DNA from: Acidobacteriota bacterium
GTDB lineage: Bacteria > Acidobacteriota > Terriglobia > Versatilivoradales > Versatilivoraceae
Assembly: GCA_009841055.1 (NCBI GenBank)
Contig: VXMN01000243.1
Location: 1 to 32,424, forward strand
Direction of reading: 5' to 3'
DNA length: 32,424 nucleotides
The translations under genes and the position numbers were made by a program. The notes beneath the pieces are model-generated. The model ran no database searches, was not told the DNA's origin, and saw only the letters and a program-made list of their open reading frames with translations. Below are positions 24,628 through 32,424 of the stretch, piece after piece (within the stretch, counting starts at the first letter, position 1; each line of letters starts with the position of its first letter).

Positions 24628-24718
24628 TGGGGATGCCTCTCTTGTGGAAAGCCGGGGGAAGCTGGCGGGACCGGGACCGATGGCCCCTTGAGTCCTTCCG
24701 CCGCCCTCCGGCCGGACG

Positions 24719-25474
24719 TCAGATCAGAAGCGAGCCTCCGTTCACATGCATGGTCGAGCCCGTCACGTAGCTCGAGCGGGGACCGGCCAGGAACAGGACC
24801 GCCTCGGCGATTTCCCGGGGGGTTCCCTGGCGCTTCACCAGCGAAGCCTCCACGTACCGTTGCAGGTTCGCCTCCCCGAAGGCTTCGGCAAGAGGAGTGT
24901 CGATGCTTCCCGGCGCAATGGCGTTTGAGAGGATGCCGTCGCCGGAAAACTGCTTGGCCAGGTACTTGGAGAGCGCGATGACGCCCGCCTTGCTCACCCC
25001 GTAGCCGACATGGCCGGTGACGCTGCCCACGAAAGCTCCCACCGAGGAGATGTGGACCAGACGGCCGAACTTCCGTTTTTTCATGTGCGGCAGCACCGCC
25101 TTGCTGCAGAGGAAGGCGCTGGTCAGGTTGACCGAGAGCATTCGATTCCAGCTCTCCAGGGTGGTGCGGTCCCAGGGGACCATGGGGCAGATGCCGGCAT
25201 TGTTGACCAGGATATCGATCCGGCCGAACCGGTCCGCGGTCGCCTGAACCATGCGGTCCACCTGGCCAGGGTCGGAAACGTCGGTCTCCGAAACCAGCAG
25301 GTCGCAGCCGGGGCGTTTCCTCAGATCCGAAGCCAGATTTTGCAGGGGGGGCGCTTGAATGTCGGCCAGCGCCAGTCCGGCCGCCCCTTCCCGGGCGAAG
25401 AGTTCGGCCACGCCGCGGCCGATTCCGGAGGCCGCCCCGGTGACGATGGCCACCCTTCCTTGCAGTTCATCCAT
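24719..25474 (-). CDS. short-chain dehydrogenase/reductase (classical SDR)
   Basis: 251 residues, the standard classical SDR length. The cofactor motif TGAASGIG is at 12-19, then NNAG, the catalytic Ser in HISSVGAF, and Y158-GVS-K162. The C-terminus GSTMHVNGGSLLI is FabG-like. It interconverts an alcohol and a ketone with NAD(P)(H); an acidic residue after the second strand (LADIQAPP) favours NAD(H). The frame extends upstream but ATG 25474 gives the family's normal start. It leads a two-gene operon with the cupin. The substrate is unknown. Confidence 0.93.
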   Translation of the reverse strand: MDELQGRVAIVTGAASGIGRGVAELFAREGAAGLALADIQAPPLQNLASDLRKRPGCDLLVSETDVSDPGQVDRMVQATADRFGRIDILVNNAGICPMVPWDRTTLESWNRMLSVNLTSAFLCSKAVLPHMKKRKFGRLVHISSVGAFVGSVTGHVGYGVSKAGVIALSKYLAKQFSGDGILSNAIAPGSIDTPLAEAFGEANLQRYVEASLVKRQGTPREIAEAVLFLAGPRSSYVTGSTMHVNGGSLLI

Positions 25475-25776
25475 AGCGGGTAACTGGTGCTCCGGCTTGC
25501 GCACGGGCCGGTAATGTGGGGGCGCCGTTCCATCAGGCCGTCCTTGCCATGGCGGCATGAACGGCCGGCCTGGGCCAGGAATTGCCCTGAGGAGGCCTTC
25601 GAGCAAGACCGGGTATCATGGGCTCCGGCCTCCGTTGGTGCTATCTTAAGCGTCCGGCGTGGGGCGACGCAACCTCGCTTGAGGACCGTTTCTCCGCTTC
25701 GTTTCTCCGGCGGGTGCAGCCAGGCGCCCTTTGCTATACTGGCGGCCCCATCGGGACGCGCATATGGAGAAAAACG
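25475..25776. other. spacer between divergent SDR and YhaO-like genes
   Basis: About 300 bases with no credible gene. It carries the extended -10 promoter of the nuclease-ATPase operon at its right end; nothing else was recognised. Confidence 0.4.
25732..25740 (+). promoter_or_regulatory. extended -10 promoter of the YhaO/YhaN-like operon
   Basis: TGC-TATACT fits an extended -10 element. The inferred transcript starts some 30 bases before ATG 25777 and includes GGAGA at 25766-25770. No recognisable -35 box. Confidence 0.45.
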
Positions 25777-27045
25777 ATGCGGATTCGCTTCGTACATTCC
25801 GCCGACCTCCACCTGGACAGCCCCTTCACCGGTCTGAAGGCCGCCGCGCCCGAAAACGTGGCCGACAGGCTGTATAGCGCCACCTTTGAAGCGTACGACA
25901 ACATCGTCAATCTGTGCATTTCCGAAGAGGTGGACGCGCTGCTGGTCGCAGGGGACGTGTACGACGGGGCTGACCGCAGCCTGCGGGCTCAGCTCAAGTT
26001 CGTCGAGGGTCTGAAAAAGTTGGACGCCAAGGGCGTTCGGTCGTTCGTCTGCCACGGCAACCACGACCCGTCGGACGGCTGGGAAGCGCGGCTGAATTAT
26101 CCGGCCGGCTGTCACTGCTTCGGCCCCGAATGGGAAGCCGTGCCGGTGTCAGATGATGCAAACGGCGTAGTCATACACGGCATCAGTTACCCGAAGCGCG
26201 ACGTCGCTGAGAACTTGGCCCGCCGCCTCGGCAGGGTCGAACCCAGCCCGTTCTCCATTGGGTTGCTGCACGCCAACGTCAGCAATGACCCCAACCATGC
26301 GCCATACGCCCCCTGCTCGCTCGACGACCTTGCAGCATCCGGCATTGACTACTGGGCGCTCGGCCACGTGCACACCCGTCAGGTTCCAAGTGAGCGGGAG
26401 CCGGCGGTCGTCTATCCCGGGAACCCGCAGGGGAGGCATCCGAACGAGTCCGGGCCCCGGGGCGTGTATCTGGTCGAAGTGGACGACGGGGGAAACGTCG
26501 GTCTCGACTTCCGGCCCATGGACACCGTCCGCTGGGCACGGCTTGATTCGGATATCGGAGCGTTCCGAACGGAACAGGAACTGTTGGACGCACTGCACGA
26601 ACGGATGCAGGGTGTGCTGGACGGGGCCGATGGCCGGTCGGTCGTCGTCCGCATGACGCTCACCGGGCGCGGTGAGTTGAACCGAACTCTGCGCAGGCCG
26701 AACACGATTGAGGATCTGGTCGAAGAAATCAACCGGGAATGGGCCGAACGGTCGCCGTTCGCCTGGTGCGAACGCATCGAGGACGCGAGCGCATCTCCGT
26801 TCGACCGCGAAGCCAGGCTGAAGGGATCCGATTTTCTGGCGGAGGTGCTACGGACGGCGGATAGGGCGAAGACTGATCCGGAGCTTATGGCACGGCTTGG
26901 CGGCGGGCTTTCCGACCTCTACCAGCATCACCGCTTTAGACGATATTTGTCCAGGTTTGCCCCAGACGAGGAGGAACTTACCGTGTTGGTCGATGAGGCT
27001 GAGGCCATGGCCGTGGACATGCTGGTCGAGGACGAGGACCGATGA
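25777..27045 (+). CDS. YhaO-like metallophosphoesterase, SbcD/Mre11 superfamily
   Basis: 422 residues. The calcineurin-like nuclease motifs are in order: HSADLHLDSPF at the N-terminus (Asp10, His12), GDVYDG (59-64), GNHD (94-97) and GHVH (196-199). The DLHLDSPF opening with a following 'GL' is typical of YhaO rather than SbcD. Such proteins cut DNA ends with manganese, usually paired with an SMC-like ATPase. The frame is open further upstream, but ATG 25777 has GGAGA six bases before it and places the first motif correctly. It overlaps the next gene by four bases (ATGA, 27042-27045), so the two products are almost certainly made together and form a complex. The C-terminal 130 residues are likely the ATPase-docking part. 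Confidence 0.88.
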   Translation: MRIRFVHSADLHLDSPFTGLKAAAPENVADRLYSATFEAYDNIVNLCISEEVDALLVAGDVYDGADRSLRAQLKFVEGLKKLDAKGVRSFVCHGNHDPSDGWEARLNYPAGCHCFGPEWEAVPVSDDANGVVIHGISYPKRDVAENLARRLGRVEPSPFSIGLLHANVSNDPNHAPYAPCSLDDLAASGIDYWALGHVHTRQVPSEREPAVVYPGNPQGRHPNESGPRGVYLVEVDDGGNVGLDFRPMDTVRWARLDSDIGAFRTEQELLDALHERMQGVLDGADGRSVVVRMTLTGRGELNRTLRRPNTIEDLVEEINREWAERSPFAWCERIEDASASPFDREARLKGSDFLAEVLRTADRAKTDPELMARLGGGLSDLYQHHRFRRYLSRFAPDEEELTVLVDEAEAMAVDMLVEDEDR

Positions 27046-29879
27046 AGATTTCGAGTCTGCACATCGACGGCTTCGGGCGATTCTACAAGGGAGCCTTCGG
27101 TCCGTTCGAACGGCCCGTCACCGTCTTTCTCGGTCCCAACGAGGCGGGCAAGAGCACCCTGCTGGAGTTCATTCGAAGGGTGCTGTTCGGATTTCGCACG
27201 GCCAGGGGCAGGGCTCCATCCGGCTATAACGACTACCCGCCGCTGGCTGGTGGCCGGCACGGGGGCAACCTCACCATCGTCAGCGACAAGGGGGAAACCG
27301 TTACCGTTCAGCGATTCCAGGGGGCGGGCGGTGGGCCGGTGCGGCTGACTGCCGCATCCGGCGGGCCGCTCCCTGAGGGCGACTTGTCACGTCTGCTGGG
27401 CCAACACTCCAGGGAAGTCTTCAAGAACGTCTTTACCTTCACCCTCGACGAGCTCCACGACGAGGCTCTGCTGAAAGATGACAGCGTCAACGTGCAGATT
27501 TACAGTGTGGGCATGGGTGCGACCAAGCTGCCCGCAGCAAGGAATGCGCTTGGGTCCGCCAAGCAGGCCCTGTTCCTCAAGGGTGGTAGCAGACACAAGA
27601 TCGCCGGGGCAGGCGGTGAACTCGGCAAGGTCGACTCCCAGCTCGCTGAAGTTGCCAACAACGCTTCGGCCTACTCCGACCTCACGTCTCAACTCAAGGA
27701 GGTCGAGGAGGAGCTCGAACGACTGAGCGGCCTCCGCCGGAAGCATCAGTTGGAGCTTAATCAACAGAAACGGTTGGAGAGCGCCTGGGAGGACTGGAAC
27801 GACCTGAACGATGCCGAACGGGAACTGTCCCGGTTGCCGTTCATAGAAGACTTTCCCGTCGATGGCATCAGTCGACTGGAAACACTGGAGGAGAGGATCA
27901 GTACTGCGCAGGGGGAATACAAGTCCGCTAGCGAGTTGGTTGAGGGAGCCACAGCCAAGGCGGAGGCTCCCGTTGGGCATGAGGCCATCCTCACCCATTC
28001 GACCGAGATTCGGGAACTGGGCCAGGGTCGCACCTCCTTCGTCAACTCCGTCCGCGACTTGCCAAAGCGCATTACTGAACTCAAAGATCATGAGAGATCG
28101 TTGGCCGCGACGCTAAAGGACCTGGGTGCTGAGTGGGACGAAGCCCGCCTGGAGAATTTCGATCTGTCCATGGCCGTCCGCGAGGATGTCTCGCAGTACC
28201 GGGAACGTCTGCAAGGGGCCGAGCAGATACTTGGCCTCAGCAAATCCACACTCACTCAGCATGTGAACTTGTTGGAGGAAGCCGCCGAGGCTGAGGGCAG
28301 GGCCAAGCGGGAAATCGAGGCCGCCGGAAAGCCGGTCGGTCGCAAGAATGGCAGCAAGGTGCTTCCGGCTGTATGCGTTGCCGCCGGTCTCACGTTGTTG
28401 GCCCTGGGGATGGTACTTGGCGGGTCTGCTCTCTTCTTGGGTGTTGCCGCCGGCCTCGCGCTCGCAGGGGTGGCCGCATACCTGTTCGCAACCGGCCGGC
28501 CATCTGCGGGCGCTGATACGGAATTTGCCCGTCTCGCCAGAGAACTGGAACGTGCGCAGGAGTTGGCCAAGCAGCGGCACGGCAGGGTGGAGAAGTGCAA
28601 GAAAGACGTCGAAGAGGCGGAGCTCTCACTCGAGTCCGTTCAGAGATCATGGCGGCAATGGCTTGCAGACCGAGGTCTGCTGGAGAAATTCCAGCCGGAG
28701 ACCGTGGATGTGCTTCAAGGCAAGGTCGAACTCGGACGCAATCAACTTGGCAGTCTGCGAAGCCATCGAGAGCGTATCGACGCCATTCAATACGACATCG
28801 ACGAATACGTTGCAAAAGCTGCGCCTCTGGCCTCGGACTTTGGCGTTCCCTTCGACAGAAATGATTCGAATACCGTCGCCGCCGCGGCCCACAGGCTGAT
28901 CGAGTTGCACGACGAGGTCAATGGGAAGGTCAACGACCGGACGAACGCGGAGACCGCATTGATGAACGCGCAGCACCAGTTGAAGACGCGTGCGAGTGAT
29001 CTACGGAAGATCGAGAAGGAGATGGAGGGTCTGCTCCATGCGGGTGGCACGGCAGATGCCGAGGACTTTCGCACGCGGGCAGAGATCGTGCGTCGGCGAA
29101 TGGACCTGGAAGAGAAACGGCGCGAAGCCCACAGTCGACTGCAGCGCCTCAGCGGCCCCGGAGAGCCGCTCGATGCCCTGAAGAAGCAACTCGGCGACAC
29201 GGATTTTCAGACTATCCGCGACCAGGCGAGCTTGGCCCAGGAAGAAAGTGACAATGCCGACCTGGAGATAAGGGAGTTGTCCAACAGGCAGGGATCGATT
29301 CAAAAAGACCTCAAGAACCTGACCGGTGAGGAGGAATCATCGAGGCTGCGGGCGGAGCGCCAGCGTTGGTTGGAGGAGATGCGTGGCCATGCGCGGGAGT
29401 GGGCCGTTCGCACCATCGCCGAGAACCTTCTCAAGGAGGCGCAAGGCAAGTTCGAGAAGGAACGCCAGCCCGACGTGGTACGCCACTCCGAAGAGTTCTT
29501 CCGCAACATCACCGACGGGCGTTACCAGGCGGTGTTTTCTCCGCTCGACAGTTCGGAGATACAGGTTACTGATTCCTCAGGCGTCCCCAAACAGCCCAGC
29601 CAGCTCAGCCGGGGCACCCGGGAGCAGTTGTTCCTGTCGCTCAGGTTCGGACTTATCCAGGATTTGGGCCAGCGATCAGAGCCGCTTCCGGTGATCGTGG
29701 ACGAGGCGCTGGTGAACTTCGATCCCGAACGGGGACTGCGGGCCGCCCGCGCCTTCGCGGAGTTGTCCCGGACCAACCAGGTGCTGGTCTTCACCTGCCA
29801 CCCGACAATCGTCGAGCTTTTCCAGGACGCAGCCGCCCAGTCAGGAGTGCAGGAACCCCAAGTCGTCCCGATTGGGTAA
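27042..29879 (+). CDS. YhaN-like AAA/SMC-type ATPase with membrane segment
   Basis: 945 residues, typical of YhaN. Walker A is GPNEAGKST (31-39), with HIDGFGRF at the start. Long coiled coils fill about 200-430 and 490-800 (for example LTSQLKEVEEELERLSGLRR). Between them a hydrophobic segment from about 440 to 485 (CVAAGLTLLALGMVLGGSAL and on) makes two membrane passes. The C-terminus holds the ABC signature-like SRGTREQLFLSLRFGL (about 855-870) and Walker B PVIVDEALVNFD (883 on). The layout is Rad50/SbcC-like with the hinge replaced by membrane helices, which would tether the nuclease to the inner membrane. Translationally coupled to the YhaO-like gene. The role is probably DNA repair or processing of foreign DNA (inference). 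Confidence 0.9.
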   Translation: MKISSLHIDGFGRFYKGAFGPFERPVTVFLGPNEAGKSTLLEFIRRVLFGFRTARGRAPSGYNDYPPLAGGRHGGNLTIVSDKGETVTVQRFQGAGGGPVRLTAASGGPLPEGDLSRLLGQHSREVFKNVFTFTLDELHDEALLKDDSVNVQIYSVGMGATKLPAARNALGSAKQALFLKGGSRHKIAGAGGELGKVDSQLAEVANNASAYSDLTSQLKEVEEELERLSGLRRKHQLELNQQKRLESAWEDWNDLNDAERELSRLPFIEDFPVDGISRLETLEERISTAQGEYKSASELVEGATAKAEAPVGHEAILTHSTEIRELGQGRTSFVNSVRDLPKRITELKDHERSLAATLKDLGAEWDEARLENFDLSMAVREDVSQYRERLQGAEQILGLSKSTLTQHVNLLEEAAEAEGRAKREIEAAGKPVGRKNGSKVLPAVCVAAGLTLLALGMVLGGSALFLGVAAGLALAGVAAYLFATGRPSAGADTEFARLARELERAQELAKQRHGRVEKCKKDVEEAELSLESVQRSWRQWLADRGLLEKFQPETVDVLQGKVELGRNQLGSLRSHRERIDAIQYDIDEYVAKAAPLASDFGVPFDRNDSNTVAAAAHRLIELHDEVNGKVNDRTNAETALMNAQHQLKTRASDLRKIEKEMEGLLHAGGTADAEDFRTRAEIVRRRMDLEEKRREAHSRLQRLSGPGEPLDALKKQLGDTDFQTIRDQASLAQEESDNADLEIRELSNRQGSIQKDLKNLTGEEESSRLRAERQRWLEEMRGHAREWAVRTIAENLLKEAQGKFEKERQPDVVRHSEEFFRNITDGRYQAVFSPLDSSEIQVTDSSGVPKQPSQLSRGTREQLFLSLRFGLIQDLGQRSEPLPVIVDEALVNFDPERGLRAARAFAELSRTNQVLVFTCHPTIVELFQDAAAQSGVQEPQVVPIG

Positions 29880-30020
29880 GACGACCGGAGACAATGGACC
29901 TCCGGCAAGTTGGCCGTGAACGAAGCCTTGGCCACCGCAATGCGGGATGAGGCGGTGCAACGCGGCTTCTTGCGGCAGGGATGTCCAGCCAGGAGAGTGG
30001 TTGCGGATCAGTCGGGTTAA

Positions 30021-30040
30021 CCCCGCCGTCACCGGCGGGG
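30021..30040. terminator. GC hairpin between convergent genes
   Basis: CCCCGCCG (30021-30028) pairs perfectly with CGGCGGGG (30033-30040) across a 4-base loop, 141 bases after the ATPase gene and just past the pentapeptide gene's stop. There is no T-run on either side, so it is at best a weak or bidirectional terminator. Confidence 0.35.
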
Positions 30041-30047
30041 GAGAGAG

Positions 30048-32084
30048 TCAATTGGCCTTCGCACCCTGCGCATAGTCCCGGTACTTGCCGAAGAGGGTCA
30101 CGAACCTGGTGGAGACAGCGTCGAAGTTTCTCGACTGCACCTGCACCGAGCCCCCCGGGCCCGCGCCTGTCCCAGCAATCAGGTCGAGATTCCTGTTTCC
30201 GATGAAGCTGGTTCTCACCGTCTCCTGCATTCTGGTCGGAAGGTAGTAGGACCGCTTGCCGACTCCAGTCTTCTTGTAGTCGATGGTGAGCTCGTAGGCC
30301 TTGATGGGTGAATCCTTGGGAATCTCGGTTTCCTTGGCGCGAAACCGCACCACCTGGAAGTCCTTGAGGTCGATCCAGCATTGCCCCTCATACCCGAAGG
30401 TAACGGACTTCTTGTCACTGACGCGGAGAGTTCGCTTGGAATGCTCGGACGGAACACTGAAGCGGAGGCGCGCCACTTCGCGGCCGTTGATCTTCTCCAG
30501 GCGTTCCAGTTCCAGGGTGGCTCGGGATTGAGGGGAGAAGAGCTCGGCGATGACGGGACCGAACTCCCCCGCCGTCTGGGGGGGCGCGCTGCTGGCCCCC
30601 ACGTTCCTGTAATGCTTCCGCTTGTCGTGATAGGAGAGTTCGTGAGCCAGGAAATCCTCCTGGGTCCATCCCCCCCGGCCGATCCGGCGGTAGCGGCGGG
30701 TCGTCTGGTTGCAGACGAATTCAGGCAGTTGGCGCTCATAGTCGAAGGTCTTGGCGCGAACGGTCTTGAGGAATAGCGGCCAGTTCTTGCTGGTAGGCCT
30801 GGTTCCCGGCTTCATAAGGTCTGATGCATTACTGGCGACGCGCCGGGGGCGTTTTTTGCGGGAGACCTTGACCACCCGGGCCGAGGGCACGAATTCCACG
30901 GCTTGCTTCTTGCACAGCAACTTGTCCGGGAGCCGGCTTGCCTGATCACAGGTGGCCCCCGCCACTTCGGTGGGCCGCAGCAGGGGGGCGTCCGGGTTGC
31001 CGGTGGCCAGGACCCGTCCCTCATCTCCCACCACCGCCCCTGTCAGGTTGGCTCCCCGCAGGTCGGTCTCCTTGAGATTGCTCCCCGACAAAGAGGCCCC
31101 CGACAGGTCGGCGTTCTGCAGATCGGCTCCCGTCAGTAGCGCCTCGTCCAGGGTGGCTTTAGTCAGGTTCGCCTGGGCCAGGGAGGCGTCGCTCAGGTCG
31201 GCCTGGGTCAGGTCGGCCTGGCTGAGATCGGCCTTCTCCAGTCGAGCCTCTGTCAGATTGGCTTGAGTCAGCAGGCTCCGGGAGAGCTTGGCTTCCTGAA
31301 GATTGGCCCCGATGAAGTTGCCGCGATACACCTCCGCCTTGGTGAAGTCGGCCTGACGGAGGTCGGCCAGCATGAAGTCCACCTTGTCGGAAAATCCGTT
31401 TCGGAAGTTGAGTCCGGTGAGCACGGCCCGGCTGAGGTTGGAGGACGAGACCTCCACTCCCTCCCAGTTCCGCCCGCTCAGGTCGACCCCGCTGAGGTTG
31501 ACCCCGAACAGAATCATCCGGGAGAACAGCGCCTGGTCGAACTCGACGCCCCGCAGGTCGGTGTTGCGGATGACGGCCTCGCTCAGGTTGGCTCGATTGA
31601 GTCTGGCTCCCTGAAGCTGGGCTCCCGACAGGTGGACGGCCGTCAGATCGGCGCCGGCCAGGTCGGCCTCCCGCAGGTCGGTTCGGGTGAGGGTGGCCTC
31701 GATGAGCCTGGCTCCAACGAGTTTTGCTCCCTGGAGATTGACGTCGGTCAGGGTCGCGCCCGAGAGATTGGCGCCGGAGAGGTTGCGGCCCTGCAGGTCG
31801 GTCTTGAACAGGTCCGCTTTCCGGAGGTCGCCGCACTCCCCCCGAAAATCGGGATTGAGTCCCTGAACCCCACCGTCGTCGAAGCATCCCTGCTCGCCCC
31901 GGTAGGTGAATCGAGGGCTCTCGCCGGCGGGTTCCTGCTGGGGCGGCTGGCCTTCCTGCGGGACAGGGACGGTTGCCGGGGCCTGGTATGGGCCGACCGT
32001 CACAGTCAGGAGAAACAGCGCCGGCAGCACCGGTCCCCGCCTCGGCCAGCGAGGCCTGATAGAGGTGTGGACACTCGTATTCAC
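30048..32084 (-). CDS. secreted pentapeptide-repeat protein with acidobacterial C-terminal domain
   Basis: 678 residues. GTG start with TTAGGAG six bases upstream. A signal peptide (LPALFLLTVTVGPYQAPA) and a Pro/Gln-rich linker lead into roughly 50 tandem pentapeptides, about residues 70-345, of the A(D/N)LxG kind (ANLSGATLTD, ADLSQADLTQADL). These build a right-handed quadrilateral beta-helix. The rest (about 380-678) contains LPEFVCNQTTRRY, LSYHDKRKHYRNVG, ELERLEKINGREVARLRF and RFRAKETEIPKDSP. I associate this domain with exported proteins of Acidobacteria, and its function is unknown. The protein is probably periplasmic or on the outer membrane. It is a single-gene unit with its own promoter and a structured leader. 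DNA-gyrase protection, the best-known pentapeptide role, is unlikely for an exported protein. Confidence 0.85.
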   Translation of the reverse strand: MNTSVHTSIRPRWPRRGPVLPALFLLTVTVGPYQAPATVPVPQEGQPPQQEPAGESPRFTYRGEQGCFDDGGVQGLNPDFRGECGDLRKADLFKTDLQGRNLSGANLSGATLTDVNLQGAKLVGARLIEATLTRTDLREADLAGADLTAVHLSGAQLQGARLNRANLSEAVIRNTDLRGVEFDQALFSRMILFGVNLSGVDLSGRNWEGVEVSSSNLSRAVLTGLNFRNGFSDKVDFMLADLRQADFTKAEVYRGNFIGANLQEAKLSRSLLTQANLTEARLEKADLSQADLTQADLSDASLAQANLTKATLDEALLTGADLQNADLSGASLSGSNLKETDLRGANLTGAVVGDEGRVLATGNPDAPLLRPTEVAGATCDQASRLPDKLLCKKQAVEFVPSARVVKVSRKKRPRRVASNASDLMKPGTRPTSKNWPLFLKTVRAKTFDYERQLPEFVCNQTTRRYRRIGRGGWTQEDFLAHELSYHDKRKHYRNVGASSAPPQTAGEFGPVIAELFSPQSRATLELERLEKINGREVARLRFSVPSEHSKRTLRVSDKKSVTFGYEGQCWIDLKDFQVVRFRAKETEIPKDSPIKAYELTIDYKKTGVGKRSYYLPTRMQETVRTSFIGNRNLDLIAGTGAGPGGSVQVQSRNFDAVSTRFVTLFGKYRDYAQGAKAN

Positions 32085-32099
32085 AACGGGCTCCTAAGG

Positions 32100-32166
32100 G
32101 ACGGGTCCCGGTCCGGCTGCAAGGCGAAGCCGCTGACCGAAACGTGGCATCACGCCACGACCCGTC
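32100..32166 (-). promoter_or_regulatory. structured leader able to form a three-way junction
   Basis: Three helices fit together. P1 is GACGGGTC (32100-32107) with GACCCGTC (32159-32166). P2 is GTGGC (32144-32148) with GCCAC (32154-32158), stacked on P1 without a gap. P3 is GGTCCGGC (32110-32117) with GCCG and GACC (32129-32132, 32135-32138), with a 2-base bulge. In the minus-strand transcript the structure ends two bases before the Shine-Dalgarno of the pentapeptide gene. No known riboswitch class was recognised. Confidence 0.45.
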
Positions 32167-32186
32167 GCAAGTAACTACCAATTAGA

Positions 32187-32215
32187 ACTATAGCCCTTTT
32201 GGGATGGGGCCTCAA
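32187..32215 (-). promoter_or_regulatory. promoter of the pentapeptide-repeat gene
   Basis: On the minus strand, TTGAGG (32210-32215), a 17-base spacer and TATAGT (32187-32192) form a good sigma-70 type promoter. The transcript would begin near 32180, giving a leader of about 95 bases. Confidence 0.6.
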
Positions 32216-32294
32216 GCGGCTTCCAGGCCATGGAAGGAACCGGACCCGGATCTGGAGCCGGAGCGAAATCCAAAGGCAAACAATCGTGCTTGAA

Positions 32295-32340
32295 GACGAA
32301 CCACCAATGAACACAATTAGATACGAATACCGATGGACCT
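32295..32340 (+). repeat. ACGAAT-rich dispersed repeat, third copy
   Basis: Matches the reverse complement of 22643-22688 at 40 of 46 positions. It lies about 30 bases from a REP-like copy in the gene-free right end of the window (32216-32424), which otherwise shows nothing I can name. Confidence 0.65.
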
Positions 32341-32370
32341 GCTTGGGTGCGACAACGTTATGGGATGAAG

Positions 32371-32399
32371 CCCCCCGGGAGCGCGGGCGTCCCGCCCGC
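32371..32399 (+). repeat. REP-like palindromic element, copy C
   Basis: All 29 bases are identical to 3881-3909, including the 17-base palindrome GCGGGCGTCCCGCCCGC. Any inverted partner would lie beyond the window. Confidence 0.7.
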
Positions 32400-32424
32400 G
32401 AGCGCCAGGCTAACTGGTGAAGCG

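Noticed and set aside
25618-25776. 53-residue N-terminal extension of the YhaO-like protein
   Set aside because: The extension precedes the promoter and ribosome-binding site at 25732-25770, and family members start at the HSADLHLD strand.
31040-31830. Periodic 15-base pattern resembling a tandem DNA repeat or CRISPR array
   Set aside because: The period is the codon image of pentapeptide repeats in the minus-strand gene; units vary freely and there are no spacers.
32100-32166. Hammerhead ribozyme
   Set aside because: The three-helix shape is right, and a GAAAC lies in one junction strand, but the required CUGANGA core and cleavage-site pattern are absent on both strands.

Overview
The window looks like a chromosomal piece of a GC-rich, free-living or host-associated bacterium, most likely an Acidobacteriota metagenome lineage (inference). 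Three things point there: a DUF1501 / planctomycete-cytochrome (DUF1549-DUF1553) gene pair, Tat-dependent secreted enzymes, and a secreted pentapeptide-repeat protein whose C-terminal part carries the 'LPEFVCNQTTRRY' motif that I associate with acidobacterial exported proteins. Planctomycetes and Verrucomicrobia share the first trait, so the phylum is not proven.

Left part (1-12516): a Tat-exported glycoside-hydrolase-like protein (minus); a 32-codon remnant of an AbrB/SpoVT antitoxin; a phytanoyl-CoA-dioxygenase-family protein (plus); a 380-base gene-free stretch with REP-like palindromes; then a minus-strand run of DUF1553 cytochrome protein, DUF1501 protein and a flavin-dependent-halogenase-like enzyme; and, divergent from it, a secreted GH97 glycosidase (plus).

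Middle (12595-15637): a tRNA-Arg(TCT) gene is followed at once by a compact, less GC-rich three-gene plus-strand cassette. It holds a 128-residue MqsR-like putative toxin, a zinc-finger/helix-turn-helix MqsA-like protein, and a 616-residue ATPase with the variant P-loop KGGVGRT and a TPR-like C-terminal half. It has its own promoter and a palindrome in front. This is the best candidate in the window for an undescribed system: a toxin-antitoxin pair wired to a ParA/MinD-type ATPase.

Right of the cassette (15729-22333): five minus-strand genes in a row (core MetE-like methyltransferase, PHP-domain lipoprotein, DadA-like amino-acid oxidase, 3-hydroxyacyl-CoA dehydrogenase, acyl-CoA synthetase). 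They fit amino-acid and acyl-CoA catabolism but do not form a pathway I recognise. A 614-base spacer with an inverted dispersed repeat follows. Next come a cytochrome P450 (plus) converging on a cupin and a short-chain dehydrogenase (minus).

Far right (25735-32424): a two-gene YhaO/YhaN-like nuclease-ATPase operon (plus, ATGA overlap), a GC hairpin between convergent genes, then the pentapeptide-repeat protein (minus). The latter has a well-formed promoter and a leader able to fold into a three-way junction ending two bases from the Shine-Dalgarno. The extreme right end carries another copy of both dispersed repeat families. No rRNA, CRISPR array, transposase or integrase was seen.
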